From assembly GCF_000374545.1 (NCBI RefSeq), contig NZ_KB894590.1, positions 62,001 through 126,000 of the forward strand: a stretch of DNA of 64,000 bases. Direction: 5' to 3'. Positions 49,206-57,606 of the stretch are shown here, piece by piece. Numbering within the stretch: position 1 is the first letter of the stretch; the number at the start of each line of letters is the position of its first letter. The notes beneath the pieces are model-generated. The model worked only from the letters and a program-made list of their open reading frames with translations. It ran no database searches and was not told the origin of the DNA. Source of the stretch: Anaeromusa acidaminophila DSM 3853 (GTDB lineage: Bacteria; Bacillota; Negativicutes; Anaeromusales; Anaeromusaceae). The position numbers were made by a program, and so were the translations under genes.

Positions 49206-49538
49206 ATGGAAATTTCAGTACGAAATGAAGCGACATGTACAGTGATTGCCGTAACAGGACGTCTTGATACAAGAACCGCGCCGGAGTGGGAAAAGCAGTG
49301 CGGCGATATTATTCAAAACGGAGGGACTAAGTTTGTTTTGGATTTGACGTCATTGGAGTACGTCAGCAGCGCCGGGCTGCGCTGCGTTTTGGCGATCGCC
49401 AAGAAACTAAAGGCGTCAGGGGGAGCGTTGGCTCTTTGCGGTTTGTCGGGCTTGGTGCAGGAGGTATTTTCCGTATCCGGCTTTGACAGTTTTTTCCCAG
49501 TGTACGAAACAGCGGAAGAAGCGGTTGCGAATTTTTGA
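49206..49538 (+). CDS. STAS domain anti-sigma-factor antagonist
   Basis: A 110-aa SpoIIAA/RsbV-type protein. It has VTGRLDTRTAPEWEK near residue 20 and the phosphorylation region LEYVSSAGLRCV near 53, with the target Ser in SSAG. In partner switching the unphosphorylated form captures the kinase-type ATPase encoded next; the PP2C phosphatase encoded two genes later would restore it. AAAGGGG precedes the ATG. No sigma factor gene is in the run, so the output may be another protein. Confidence 0.94.
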   Translation: MEISVRNEATCTVIAVTGRLDTRTAPEWEKQCGDIIQNGGTKFVLDLTSLEYVSSAGLRCVLAIAKKLKASGGALALCGLSGLVQEVFSVSGFDSFFPVYETAEEAVANF

Positions 49539-49560
49539 GAATAGCATAGGAGGTAGTGCT

Positions 49561-49977
49561 ATGTCATCGACTACAGCGAGTCGCATTTTTGCGGCGCAAG
49601 ATGAAAATGTACCGGCTATTACTGCCTTTATTACCGAACAGGCGGAACAGGCGGGAGTAAGTCCGAAACGGATTTTGCAATTAGAACTGGTCATTGAAGA
49701 AGTGGTCGTGAATATCTGCCATTATGCCTATGAAGTGCCGCCAGGAGAAGTGGTGATTCGCACCTATTGCGAAGAGGATAAATTTGGCATTGAATTTGAA
49801 GACAGCGGTATTCCTTTCGACCCTCTGGCGGCAGCGGAACCGGATTTGAAAGCAGGCTTAAATGAGCGGGAAGCCGGAGGGCTTGGTATTTTTCTCGTGC
49901 GGCGTATGACCGATGAAGTGCATTACCGCCGAATTGGTGGACAAAATATTTTGGCGGTAGCTGTTTCACGCTTATGA
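49561..49977 (+). CDS. SpoIIAB/RsbW-like serine kinase/anti-sigma ATPase
   Basis: A 138-aa GHKL ATPase. The N-box is ELVIEEVVVNICHYAYE with Glu and Asn, G1 is FEDSGIPFDP, and the nucleotide lid is GGLGIFLVRR, so ATP binding and kinase activity are expected. AGGAGG precedes ATG 49561. It ends in ATGA shared with the binding-protein gene. It presumably phosphorylates the STAS partner directly upstream. Confidence 0.94.
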   Translation: MSSTTASRIFAAQDENVPAITAFITEQAEQAGVSPKRILQLELVIEEVVVNICHYAYEVPPGEVVIRTYCEEDKFGIEFEDSGIPFDPLAAAEPDLKAGLNEREAGGLGIFLVRRMTDEVHYRRIGGQNILAVAVSRL

Positions 49978-50987
49978 AAAAAAGGCTGTATGTAATTTTC
50001 GGGGTTGCGCTTCTGGGACTTTGCCTGCTCTTTTGGCAGAAGCCGGGAGTGGCGGAGGAACAAGAACGTGAAGGCAAGAAGCCTTTTACCTTGATTCTGC
50101 AATGGGTGCCGCAAGCGCAGTTTGCCGGATACTATGTGGCCTTGGAGAAGGGGCTGTACAGAGAAAAGGGCCTAGACGTCCGCATTATCAGGGGCGGAGC
50201 GGATCGAAGCGGCGTGGACTATGTACAACGAGGCGAAGCGGACTTTGCGGTGCTGTTTCTGTCAGGCGCCTTAGCGGCGCGTGATCAAGGCGTGCCGCTA
50301 GTGAATGTGGCGCAAGTTGTCAATCAATCCAATTTAATGCTTATTGGCTGGAAGGATCAGGGGATCGAAAGCGTGCAGCAATTGCATGGCAAAAAGATCA
50401 GTCTTTGGGGCGGCGTGTTTCAGGCTGATTTTCAAAGTTTTTTTGCCGCGAGAGGACTTCAGCCGCAGTTTTTGCCGCAGTACTACTCGGTGAACTTGTT
50501 TATTAACAGAGGTGTTGCAGCTTGCTCGGCTATGCATTACAACGAATACCATGTTTTGTATCAAGCAGGCATTGATGCTCAGCAATTGAGTACGTTTTTT
50601 ATGAAAGACTACGGCTGCGGGTTTCCGGAAGATGGCTTGTATTGCTTGGAGAGTACCTGGAAAGAGCATCCCCAAGAAAGTCGGGCGTTTGCAGAAGCTT
50701 CTCTGGCTGGCTGGCAGTATGCGGCCGAGCATGAAGAAGAAGCTCTAGACATAGTGATGAAGCATGTCCAAGAGGCCAATTTGCCAACGAATCGCGCACA
50801 TATGCGCTGGATGCTGAAAACCATTTTGGCGACCATTATTCCAGAGGGCAATTCTTCCTGGAAGTTGGGCGTACTGGCTAAGGCGGATTATCGGCGAACA
50901 GTAGAGGCGCTGCAATGGCATGGCTTGCTCCGCACCAATCCTTCTTATGAAAATTTTTACCGGGGGATAGGCAATGATGTTCAATAA
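49974..50987 (+). CDS. NMT1/THI5-like periplasmic solute-binding protein
   Basis: A 337-aa binding protein with an N-terminal signal or anchor helix (about residues 5-20). The NMT1/THI5 pattern is LQWVPQAQFAGYYVALEKGLY, then EADFAVLFLSGALAARDQG. Relatives bind thiamin pyrimidine precursors, riboflavin, sulfonates or nitrate. No transporter genes follow; instead it overlaps the sensor phosphatase gene by 14 bases. It may therefore present a ligand to that sensor rather than feed a transporter; this is inference. Confidence 0.9.
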   Translation: MKKRLYVIFGVALLGLCLLFWQKPGVAEEQEREGKKPFTLILQWVPQAQFAGYYVALEKGLYREKGLDVRIIRGGADRSGVDYVQRGEADFAVLFLSGALAARDQGVPLVNVAQVVNQSNLMLIGWKDQGIESVQQLHGKKISLWGGVFQADFQSFFAARGLQPQFLPQYYSVNLFINRGVAACSAMHYNEYHVLYQAGIDAQQLSTFFMKDYGCGFPEDGLYCLESTWKEHPQESRAFAEASLAGWQYAAEHEEEALDIVMKHVQEANLPTNRAHMRWMLKTILATIIPEGNSSWKLGVLAKADYRRTVEALQWHGLLRTNPSYENFYRGIGNDVQ

Positions 50988-52902
50988 ATGGAGCCTTACA
51001 TGGCGGCTGACAGTTCTCATTATGGCGGGAGTCGGCACCATTCTGACAGCGGTGATTGGCTATAGCTATTTTTCAGCCAAACAATTGCTGGAAGAAGAGA
51101 TGATGAAAGAGGCTCAGCATGTAGCGGCAGCGGTCACTTCACGAATCGAAGTTTCTTCAAGGCGCGTGGAAGGCATGGCGCAGGGACTGGCGGCAGTAAT
51201 GGAAGTTATGCCGGTTTCTACGGAGCAGTCCTATCAGTTGATGGAAAAGTTTTTGCAAGGCCAAGAGGATGTGTTTGGTACGGCGGTTGCTTTACGGGCA
51301 ACTAAAAGCCATCCGGTCGGCATCGGAACTTATCTGTATCGCACCTATGGGGGCTTGCAGAAGATTTCGTTAGGATCGGTGCAAGCTTATGAAACAAAGG
51401 ACTGGTATTTACTTCCCGTAGAGATGAAAAGCGCTGTTTGGAGCGAACCCTATTTTGACGAGGGCATTAGCAATGTGTTAATGGCGACCTATTCGGCGCC
51501 TGTTTTTTCTGCGTCTGAGCCAGGTGTCGTGCGGGGGATTGTAACAGGGGATATGTCCCTGAGTATTCTTTCGGAGCTTTTGGAGTCCTTGGAGTTAGGT
51601 CGAGAAAATTACGCTTTTATTATTTCCGGACAAGGGCGGTTTATTGCGCACCCCACTAGCGGCTATGTCATGCGGGAGTCTATTTTCAGCGTGGCTGAGG
51701 ACTTGCAAGACGTCGGGCTGCGCGAATTGGGGCAAAAAATGATTCAAGGACAAAAAGGCTATGTTTCTCATACCAGCAAAGTAAATGGTAAAACCGGCTG
51801 GGTGATGTATATGCCGATCCCTTCTACCGGCTGGTCTTTGGGTATCTTTTTTTCGCGTGATGAGCTTATGGCGCGTGTCTTTGATTTGAGTCGCACCCAA
51901 TGGTATTTAGGGATTGGCGGCTTTTTGCTGCTTTGTCTTGTGGTACTTGGTATCGCCCGTTCCATTACTAGGCCGTTGCGCCAACTCGAGCAGGCTACGC
52001 AAAAGCTGGCGGCAGGAAATTTTGAGGCGACGATTCCGGCTATTTCCGGGCGGGATGAAGTGGCGCGCTTGGCGGAAGCTTTCATGATTATGATCAGCGA
52101 ACTGAAAATTTACATGGAAATGATGCAGGCCACTGTGGCGGCAAAAGAACGCATTGCCAGCGAATTGCGTATCGCCAGCTCCATTCAAATGGGGCTGGTG
52201 CCGAAAGAATTTCCTCCTTTCCCGGAGCGTAGAGAATTTGATCTTTTTGCATTGCTGGAGCCGGCCAGGGAAGTGGGGGGAGATTTTTACGATTTCTTCT
52301 TCCAGGATGAGGAGACGGAAACCTTATATTTAGTGATTGGCGACGTATCGGATAAAGGGATGGGCGCGGCTTTGTTTATGGCCATTGCCAGAACCCTTCT
52401 GCGCTCGTTGGTGCGCGAAAAACGCGAGCCAGGAGAGCTGCTGGAGCGCCTGAACGATGAATTATCCCGCAACAATGAATCCTGCATGTTTGTCACCTTG
52501 TTTTGTGCGGCAGTCCACTTGCCAAGCGGCGCCTGCCGCTACGCCAGCGGCGGCCATTGTCCGCCCATGCTGCTTAAACCAACAGGACAACTAGTGTTTC
52601 TGAATCAAGCTAAGGGACCGGTTATCGGCGGCATGGAAGGGATGCTCTATACGGAAGGAAACTGTTTGTTGGAGACCGGGGATATGCTGCTCTTATATAC
52701 AGACGGCGTAACCGAGGCAGCTACTAAGGAGGATGAGCTTTTTGGGGAGGCGCGCTTAGAAACGGCGTTTTGCACTCGCCCTAAGGCCGCTCCTGATGTA
52801 TTGCTGCGCGAGATAAGAGTGGAGCTGAATGACTTTGCCGCAGGGGCGGAGCAGTCGGATGATATTACTATGCTGGCGTTTCGCTATTGGGGATTGAAAT
52901 AA
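50974..52902 (+). CDS. Membrane sensor phosphatase: Cache-HAMP-PP2C (SpoIIE/RsbU type)
   Basis: A 642-aa transmembrane phosphatase. TM1 (about residues 10-30), a periplasmic double-Cache sensor (about 35-300), TM2 (about 307-330), HAMP (to about 380), a short coiled coil, then SpoIIE-type PP2C with REVGGDFYDFF and VIGDVSDKGMGAALFMA metal-site motifs and a final AEQSDDITMLAFRY. It would dephosphorylate the STAS protein on sensing a periplasmic signal. Its start lies within the end of the binding-protein gene. Confidence 0.95.
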   Translation: MMFNKWSLTWRLTVLIMAGVGTILTAVIGYSYFSAKQLLEEEMMKEAQHVAAAVTSRIEVSSRRVEGMAQGLAAVMEVMPVSTEQSYQLMEKFLQGQEDVFGTAVALRATKSHPVGIGTYLYRTYGGLQKISLGSVQAYETKDWYLLPVEMKSAVWSEPYFDEGISNVLMATYSAPVFSASEPGVVRGIVTGDMSLSILSELLESLELGRENYAFIISGQGRFIAHPTSGYVMRESIFSVAEDLQDVGLRELGQKMIQGQKGYVSHTSKVNGKTGWVMYMPIPSTGWSLGIFFSRDELMARVFDLSRTQWYLGIGGFLLLCLVVLGIARSITRPLRQLEQATQKLAAGNFEATIPAISGRDEVARLAEAFMIMISELKIYMEMMQATVAAKERIASELRIASSIQMGLVPKEFPPFPERREFDLFALLEPAREVGGDFYDFFFQDEETETLYLVIGDVSDKGMGAALFMAIARTLLRSLVREKREPGELLERLNDELSRNNESCMFVTLFCAAVHLPSGACRYASGGHCPPMLLKPTGQLVFLNQAKGPVIGGMEGMLYTEGNCLLETGDMLLLYTDGVTEAATKEDELFGEARLETAFCTRPKAAPDVLLREIRVELNDFAAGAEQSDDITMLAFRYWGLK

Positions 52903-52945
52903 CAGGCGGCGTAATTTGGGCGGCCTGGTGAAAAGGGGAGCCGTT

Positions 52946-54241
52946 ATGAAGCAAAAACAGTCTGTAGAGCTGCAGATACCATTGCATGAGGAGATGCTGC
53001 CGGTCATCGTATGTTGTGCGGAGAACACCGCGCAAGCCTTTGGGTTTGGCAAAGAAGAGCAATTGAGTCTTTCCTTGGCGACGGAAGAGCTATTCGCTTT
53101 TCTCAGCGGCCAGCGGGAAGACGCCGGAGAGATGCAATTTATTTGCCGTCATGGCGGTTATTACTTGGAAGCGTCCTGCCTGTTTCCAAGGCGAGCGCTG
53201 CCGACCAAGGTATTTAACCGGACCGCTAGTATGTCGCTGGATGATGAGGCGTCGTTAGCGGAAATGGGCTTGCTATTGGCAGCTCGTACGGTAGATCATT
53301 TTTGTCTGGAAATGCTATCTGATAATCGCATGGGTTTGCAGCTGCGTCTTGAAAAACGATATCCCCAGGCCATTCCAGAGGAATTTGAAGCGCTTCCTTC
53401 CTTGGGGTTTGTTTTGGCTGAGCCGGAACGGGAAGCTTTGAAGCAGCTTGCCAGAAGGGTGCTGGCGGTTTATGGAGACAGTGCTCCGGAATTTTTTCAC
53501 TACCCCGGTAAGCTTGTGGACATGCTTGGCAGCGGTGAATATGGAGCCGTATTGATGCAAGACGGCAAGGGGCAAGTGGGCGGTGCTTTTCTTTGGCAGT
53601 GCGGCGGTAAAATGGCGGAAGGCTTTGGGCCGTATGTATTTTCCGAACAAGGCGGTATGGCCGTCGCTTTGGTAGAAGGGGCTCTTGCCAAACTGGCTCG
53701 TTCCGGTATTGTGTGCATGACCATGCGGCAGCCGACAGCACAGGCGCCTGCCGGCTATTTTGAGCCGTTGGGAGAAGTAGACTTGACGTCAGTTGGCGGT
53801 GTTACGCAGCGGCATACGGCGTTATATCGACAATTAGAAGAAGACAACGGCATGAGTGTCTTTGCCAATCCGGCAATTGAGGCGTTTTTGCGCCGGCAGT
53901 ATGAGCTTTTGGCATTGCCGCGCAAGCTGCAGCCGGCGATCTACGAAGGGGAAGAGCAATTGGCGGATTCTATTTTGTCTACTCGTTTAGACCGACGCAA
54001 GCTGACTGCTTTTCTGGCGGTATTGGCGCCTGGCGAAGACATGCAAGAAAATTTGGCTATGCATGTGACGGCTTTGCGAAAAGAGAACATCAAGAACATA
54101 TTTTTTGAGCTGGATTTAGGCAAAGCGGCCGAGGTAGAGGCGGCGCCAGCCATTTTAGCTGCCGGTTTTACGCCGCAGTTTGTGTTGCCATGGGGCGGAC
54201 AAGGCGATCTGCTCCTTTTGACGCTGCCGGAGGAGGCTTGA
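52946..54241 (+). CDS. Degenerate RsbW-like ATPase domain joined to GNAT-like region
   Basis: A 431-aa protein. Residues 1-135 follow the GHKL anti-sigma kinase layout (LSLSLATEELFAFLSG at the N-box; EMGLLLAARTVDHF then LQLRLEKRYP at the end), but the N-box Asn, the Asp-x-Gly of G1 and the glycine lid are lost, so ATP use is doubtful. Residues 150-300 and 310-431 have acetyltransferase-like features. It may be a pseudokinase scaffold in the partner-switching run. AAAAGGGGAG precedes ATG 52946. No named family was recognised for the whole. Confidence 0.75.
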   Translation: MKQKQSVELQIPLHEEMLPVIVCCAENTAQAFGFGKEEQLSLSLATEELFAFLSGQREDAGEMQFICRHGGYYLEASCLFPRRALPTKVFNRTASMSLDDEASLAEMGLLLAARTVDHFCLEMLSDNRMGLQLRLEKRYPQAIPEEFEALPSLGFVLAEPEREALKQLARRVLAVYGDSAPEFFHYPGKLVDMLGSGEYGAVLMQDGKGQVGGAFLWQCGGKMAEGFGPYVFSEQGGMAVALVEGALAKLARSGIVCMTMRQPTAQAPAGYFEPLGEVDLTSVGGVTQRHTALYRQLEEDNGMSVFANPAIEAFLRRQYELLALPRKLQPAIYEGEEQLADSILSTRLDRRKLTAFLAVLAPGEDMQENLAMHVTALRKENIKNIFFELDLGKAAEVEAAPAILAAGFTPQFVLPWGGQGDLLLLTLPEEA

Positions 54242-54243
54242 GT

Positions 54244-55356
54244 ATGCAGGGACAAACCGTCAGATGGGAAAACCTGGTTCCTGCGCATATTCGGTCTATT
54301 CAGGCCTATATTCCCAGCAAGCCCGATGATGTGCTGCGGGATATGTTTCATTGCCCGCCAATTCACCGATTGAACAACAACGAAAACGCCTTGGGGCCTG
54401 CCAAGGAGGCGCAGGCGGCTATTGCTGCCTTTGATCCGGCGGCGGCGGCTATTTATCCCAGCGGTGATGCATTTCATCTGCGTCAGCGCTTGGCGCAGAA
54501 CTTTGGCCTGGATGCGGACTGTTTCCTGGTGGGAAATGGCGCTAACGAAGTAATTGCGTTTGTGATTAATGCCTTTTGTCAGGCCGGTGATAATATCATT
54601 ACTGCGGATAAAACCTTTGCCGTCTATGAATGGGTAGCGGAGTTTTCAGGCTATCAGGCCAAGCAAGTGCCTTTGTGCGAGGAGGCCTTCGATGCGCAAA
54701 GCATGCTCAAGGCCATTGACGAGCGAACGAAAATTTTATTTGTGTGCAATCCGAATAATCCTACCGGTACGTACTGGCCGGAGAAAAAACTTCGGGCTTT
54801 TTTGGATGCCGTAGGGGGACGGCAGATAGTTGTCCTGGATGAAGCCTATGCGGAGTTTGTGGAGCAGGAGGACTTTCCTGACGGTATGAAACTGCTTCAT
54901 GAATATCCGAATTTGGTGGTTTTTCGTACTTTTTCTAAAATGTACGGGCTAGCGGGGTTGCGTATTGGTTACTTGGCAGGCTCGCCGGAAGTAGTGAATG
55001 TGATTCGCCGCACCTGTGTAGTATATTCGGTGAACGCTCTGGCTCAGGTTGCGGCCTTGGCTACGCTGGATAATCAGGGAGACCATGTAGCGAATACCAG
55101 GTCGTTGGTGCGTGAAGCGAAGGCTTTTTTGCATTGCGAGCTTACGGCAATGGGCCTGCATCATCTGGCTGGTGAGGGCAATTATATGATGATCCGCCTG
55201 CCGCTTAGTGATACCTTGGCTTACCGTAAATTGATGCAGCATGGTTTTATGGTACGAACGATGACAGGCTTTCGTTATCCCAACCATATCCGGCTTACGC
55301 TGAGTACGCTGCCAGTCATGGAAGGATTTATTAAGGCATTAAAGGCCATTTTATGA
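54244..55356 (+). CDS. HisC-like PLP aminotransferase
   Basis: A 370-aa fold-type I aminotransferase of the histidinol-phosphate group. It shows LNNNENALGPAKEA, the PLP pocket NGANEVI, CNPNNPTGTYW, DEAYAEF, the Schiff-base lysine in RTFSKMYGLAGLRIGY, and a C-terminal Arg in PNHIRLTLST. GGAGGAGG precedes ATG 54244, two bases after the previous stop. No other his gene is nearby, so it may act on another amino acid such as an aromatic one; a housekeeping hisC role is not supported by context. Confidence 0.9.
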   Translation: MQGQTVRWENLVPAHIRSIQAYIPSKPDDVLRDMFHCPPIHRLNNNENALGPAKEAQAAIAAFDPAAAAIYPSGDAFHLRQRLAQNFGLDADCFLVGNGANEVIAFVINAFCQAGDNIITADKTFAVYEWVAEFSGYQAKQVPLCEEAFDAQSMLKAIDERTKILFVCNPNNPTGTYWPEKKLRAFLDAVGGRQIVVLDEAYAEFVEQEDFPDGMKLLHEYPNLVVFRTFSKMYGLAGLRIGYLAGSPEVVNVIRRTCVVYSVNALAQVAALATLDNQGDHVANTRSLVREAKAFLHCELTAMGLHHLAGEGNYMMIRLPLSDTLAYRKLMQHGFMVRTMTGFRYPNHIRLTLSTLPVMEGFIKALKAIL

Positions 55357-55370
55357 AAACATGGTGAAAC

Positions 55371-56741
55371 ATGAAGAGGATAAAGATTTTTTCTAAAGTG
55401 CAGGAGAAGGCGGATTTAGCTTCGCCGGAAGTTGGGCGGACGTTGGTGCAGCTGGCTTTGCCGCTAATGATTTCGCTGTTGTTTCAAAATCTCTATGCTT
55501 TTGTAGATACGGTTTTCGTATCTTGGCTGGGGGATGTGCCTTTAGCGGCTGTTTCCATGGTTGTTCCCTTGATGTATGTTTCTTTGTCCATGGCCAAGGG
55601 AATTTCAATGGGGAGCATCATGCTTATGAGTCATGCCCGAGGCGGCGGCGCGGAAGAACAGGCGGTTCGCATCGCGCGCGGCATTCTGCCGCTGATGGCT
55701 TTGAGCATGTGCGTTTTTCTGCCCTTGTTGGCTCCGACGGTCAATACTGCTTTTTTTAGCGCCATAGGAGCGAATGAAGCCCTCTGGCCGATGATTCATG
55801 CCTTTATCATTTGGCTGATTCCCGGGTTCTTCGTTATGGGCTATGTGATGACAGCGGAAGCGTTCTTTATGGCTCGCGGCGATACATTGACGCCGATGAA
55901 AGCGATGGCCCTTGGCAATATAGTTAATATGGGGCTGGATCCGATCTTGATTTTTTCCTGCAATCTGGGCGTAGCCGGAGCGTCGTTAGCTACGCTTTTT
56001 GGACAAATTGTGGCAGGCGTTTACTTGTATCGGGCGCTGCGGCATTACGACTATGAATTGCCGCAGCTATGCTGGGCTGCCGGTATGCTAGGCGAATGGA
56101 AGCGGATTTTAGGACAGGGTGTTTATATTGCCATGTCCTATATAATTATTCCGGTAGGCCTATTTTTGCTTAATGCAGTGCTGGCGCAGTTTGGCCCTGC
56201 GGCGCTGGCCGCCTGGAATATGATGTCACGTTTGGAAATGCTGGTCATGCTGCCGATCATGGGACTGGGGAACGCGATGGCTACGATGATCAGCTTTAAT
56301 CTTGGGCGAAGAGAATATGAACGAGTGCGTGGCTGTGTGCGTTCTTTTTTTAAGATTTCCTTGGCTGTAGCCATGCCGGTTATGCTGTTATTTGTGCTGT
56401 TGCCGGAGACGGTGCTGGCTTTGTTTCAACCGACGCCGGAACTTCTCAGGCTAGGCTCCTATGCGCTAAGAGCGTCCGGCGTGGCTGGCGTATTTATGAC
56501 GGTAGTTTTCGCTTTGCTGGGCGTAGCGCAGGGGTTGAAGCGTCCGGTGTATATGATGGCGGTGTCAGCTACGCATGCCTTGGGCGTCCGCGTGCCCATG
56601 GCTTATTTTCTCGCTGCTTTTTGGGGCGAAACCGGCGTGTTTTGGAGTCACACGGCGGCTGCGTTTACGGCGGCAATTCTGGCGGGTTTTTTAATTGCCA
56701 AGCTGCTTAGCAGTATAGAGCGGTTGCCTAAGGAGGTATAG
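55371..56741 (+). CDS. MATE family efflux transporter
   Basis: A 456-aa twelve-helix exporter of normal length, unlike the tailed relative at 35989. The first half has LVQLALPLMISLLFQNLYAF and the conserved DTVFVSWLGD; the second half repeats the pattern. It is coupled to H+ or Na+. The gene lies 14 bp after the aminotransferase and 1 bp before the nucleosidase gene, so it belongs to the same transcript and may export a compound made by its neighbours. Ribosome site is weak, suggesting coupling. Confidence 0.93.
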   Translation: MKRIKIFSKVQEKADLASPEVGRTLVQLALPLMISLLFQNLYAFVDTVFVSWLGDVPLAAVSMVVPLMYVSLSMAKGISMGSIMLMSHARGGGAEEQAVRIARGILPLMALSMCVFLPLLAPTVNTAFFSAIGANEALWPMIHAFIIWLIPGFFVMGYVMTAEAFFMARGDTLTPMKAMALGNIVNMGLDPILIFSCNLGVAGASLATLFGQIVAGVYLYRALRHYDYELPQLCWAAGMLGEWKRILGQGVYIAMSYIIIPVGLFLLNAVLAQFGPAALAAWNMMSRLEMLVMLPIMGLGNAMATMISFNLGRREYERVRGCVRSFFKISLAVAMPVMLLFVLLPETVLALFQPTPELLRLGSYALRASGVAGVFMTVVFALLGVAQGLKRPVYMMAVSATHALGVRVPMAYFLAAFWGETGVFWSHTAAAFTAAILAGFLIAKLLSSIERLPKEV

Positions 56742-56742
56742 A

Positions 56743-57540
56743 ATGTATTTGGGAAAAGTCATTGCTTTAGTGTTAGGTTTGTGGCTGACGGCGGCCGCAC
56801 CTGCTTGGGCCCAAGAATCTTGCGTATTAATTCAAGGGGCTATGGATATGGAGGTTCGCACCTTAGTAGAACAACTGGAGGAGCCGCAAACCGTAGTGCT
56901 TGCCGGCTGGACCTATTGGCAGGGACATATTGGCTCTCAAAAGGTAGTGGTTTCGCAAACTAAGGTGGGGACTACCAATGCCGCAGCGGCGACATTGCTG
57001 GGGATTCAGCGGTTTTCCCCTACGGTGATTGTCAATCAGGGGACGGCTGGAGGCTATCCGGCTTGGCTGCATAAGGGGGATTTGATTATTGGAGAAACCA
57101 TTACCAATGCGGGAGCCGTTAATGTGGCCAGACGGGAGGCTGGACAGGGGATTGAAGTGCGCGAATGGACGGTGCGCGATGAATTTGGTCCGGTTCGCTG
57201 GCAAAGCGATGCTCGCTTGGTACGCTTGGCAGAGGTTTTAAGCAAAGATTATACCCAAGGGCGGGTACATAAAGGAACAATTTTTTCCAGTGACCGCTGG
57301 TCGCGGGAGCTGGATTATATAGCGTATTGGCAAAAGAAAGAAAATGCCTTGGGGGAAGAAATGGAAGCCGCGGCTAGTGCGCAGATTGCGGCGGCGTATC
57401 AAATCCCATATCTTTGCGTGCGGGTTGTTTCCAACAATGAAGCTGCCCGGGAGCCCTGGGAGCCGGTGGAAGCCGAGCGCTTAGCGAGCGGCTGCCAAGA
57501 GTACATTTTTAAATTGGTGGCAGCTTTGCAAAATCGCTGA
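56743..57540 (+). CDS. Exported nucleosidase/phosphorylase superfamily protein (MTA/SAH nucleosidase-like)
   Basis: A 265-aa PNP/UDP-fold protein with an N-terminal signal peptide (residues 1-23, AAPAWA). The body has VLIQGAMDMEVRTL, SQTKVGTTNAAAATLLGI, NQGTAGGYP and the catalytic-type EEMEAAASAQIAAAYQIP, where MTA/SAH nucleosidases have MEGAA followed by an acid later (RVVSNNEAA here instead of SD). Substrate release of a purine base in the periplasm is plausible but the altered acid leaves the activity open. AAGGAGG precedes the start. An imperfect hairpin overlaps the stop. Confidence 0.82.
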   Translation: MYLGKVIALVLGLWLTAAAPAWAQESCVLIQGAMDMEVRTLVEQLEEPQTVVLAGWTYWQGHIGSQKVVVSQTKVGTTNAAAATLLGIQRFSPTVIVNQGTAGGYPAWLHKGDLIIGETITNAGAVNVARREAGQGIEVREWTVRDEFGPVRWQSDARLVRLAEVLSKDYTQGRVHKGTIFSSDRWSRELDYIAYWQKKENALGEEMEAAASAQIAAAYQIPYLCVRVVSNNEAAREPWEPVEAERLASGCQEYIFKLVAALQNR

Positions 57541-57567
57541 CGATTCGCAGCGATTTAACGAATATGC

Positions 57568-57573
57568 TATGAT
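57568..57573 (+). promoter_or_regulatory. Extended -10 of sir2 promoter
   Basis: TATGAT preceded by TGC, about 34 bases before the sir2 start. No convincing -35. Confidence 0.45.
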
Positions 57574-57606
57574 AAAAGAAAAAATGAGTGGAAAGAGGGG
57601 CTAAAC

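Noticed and set aside
53226-53741. A 171-residue minus-strand open frame
   Set aside because: Antisense to the pseudokinase/GNAT-like gene; no start site or domains.
57531-57556. A 9-bp hairpin overlapping the nucleosidase stop codon, considered as operon terminator
   Set aside because: No T run follows and the stem includes coding sequence; read-through to sir2 remains possible.
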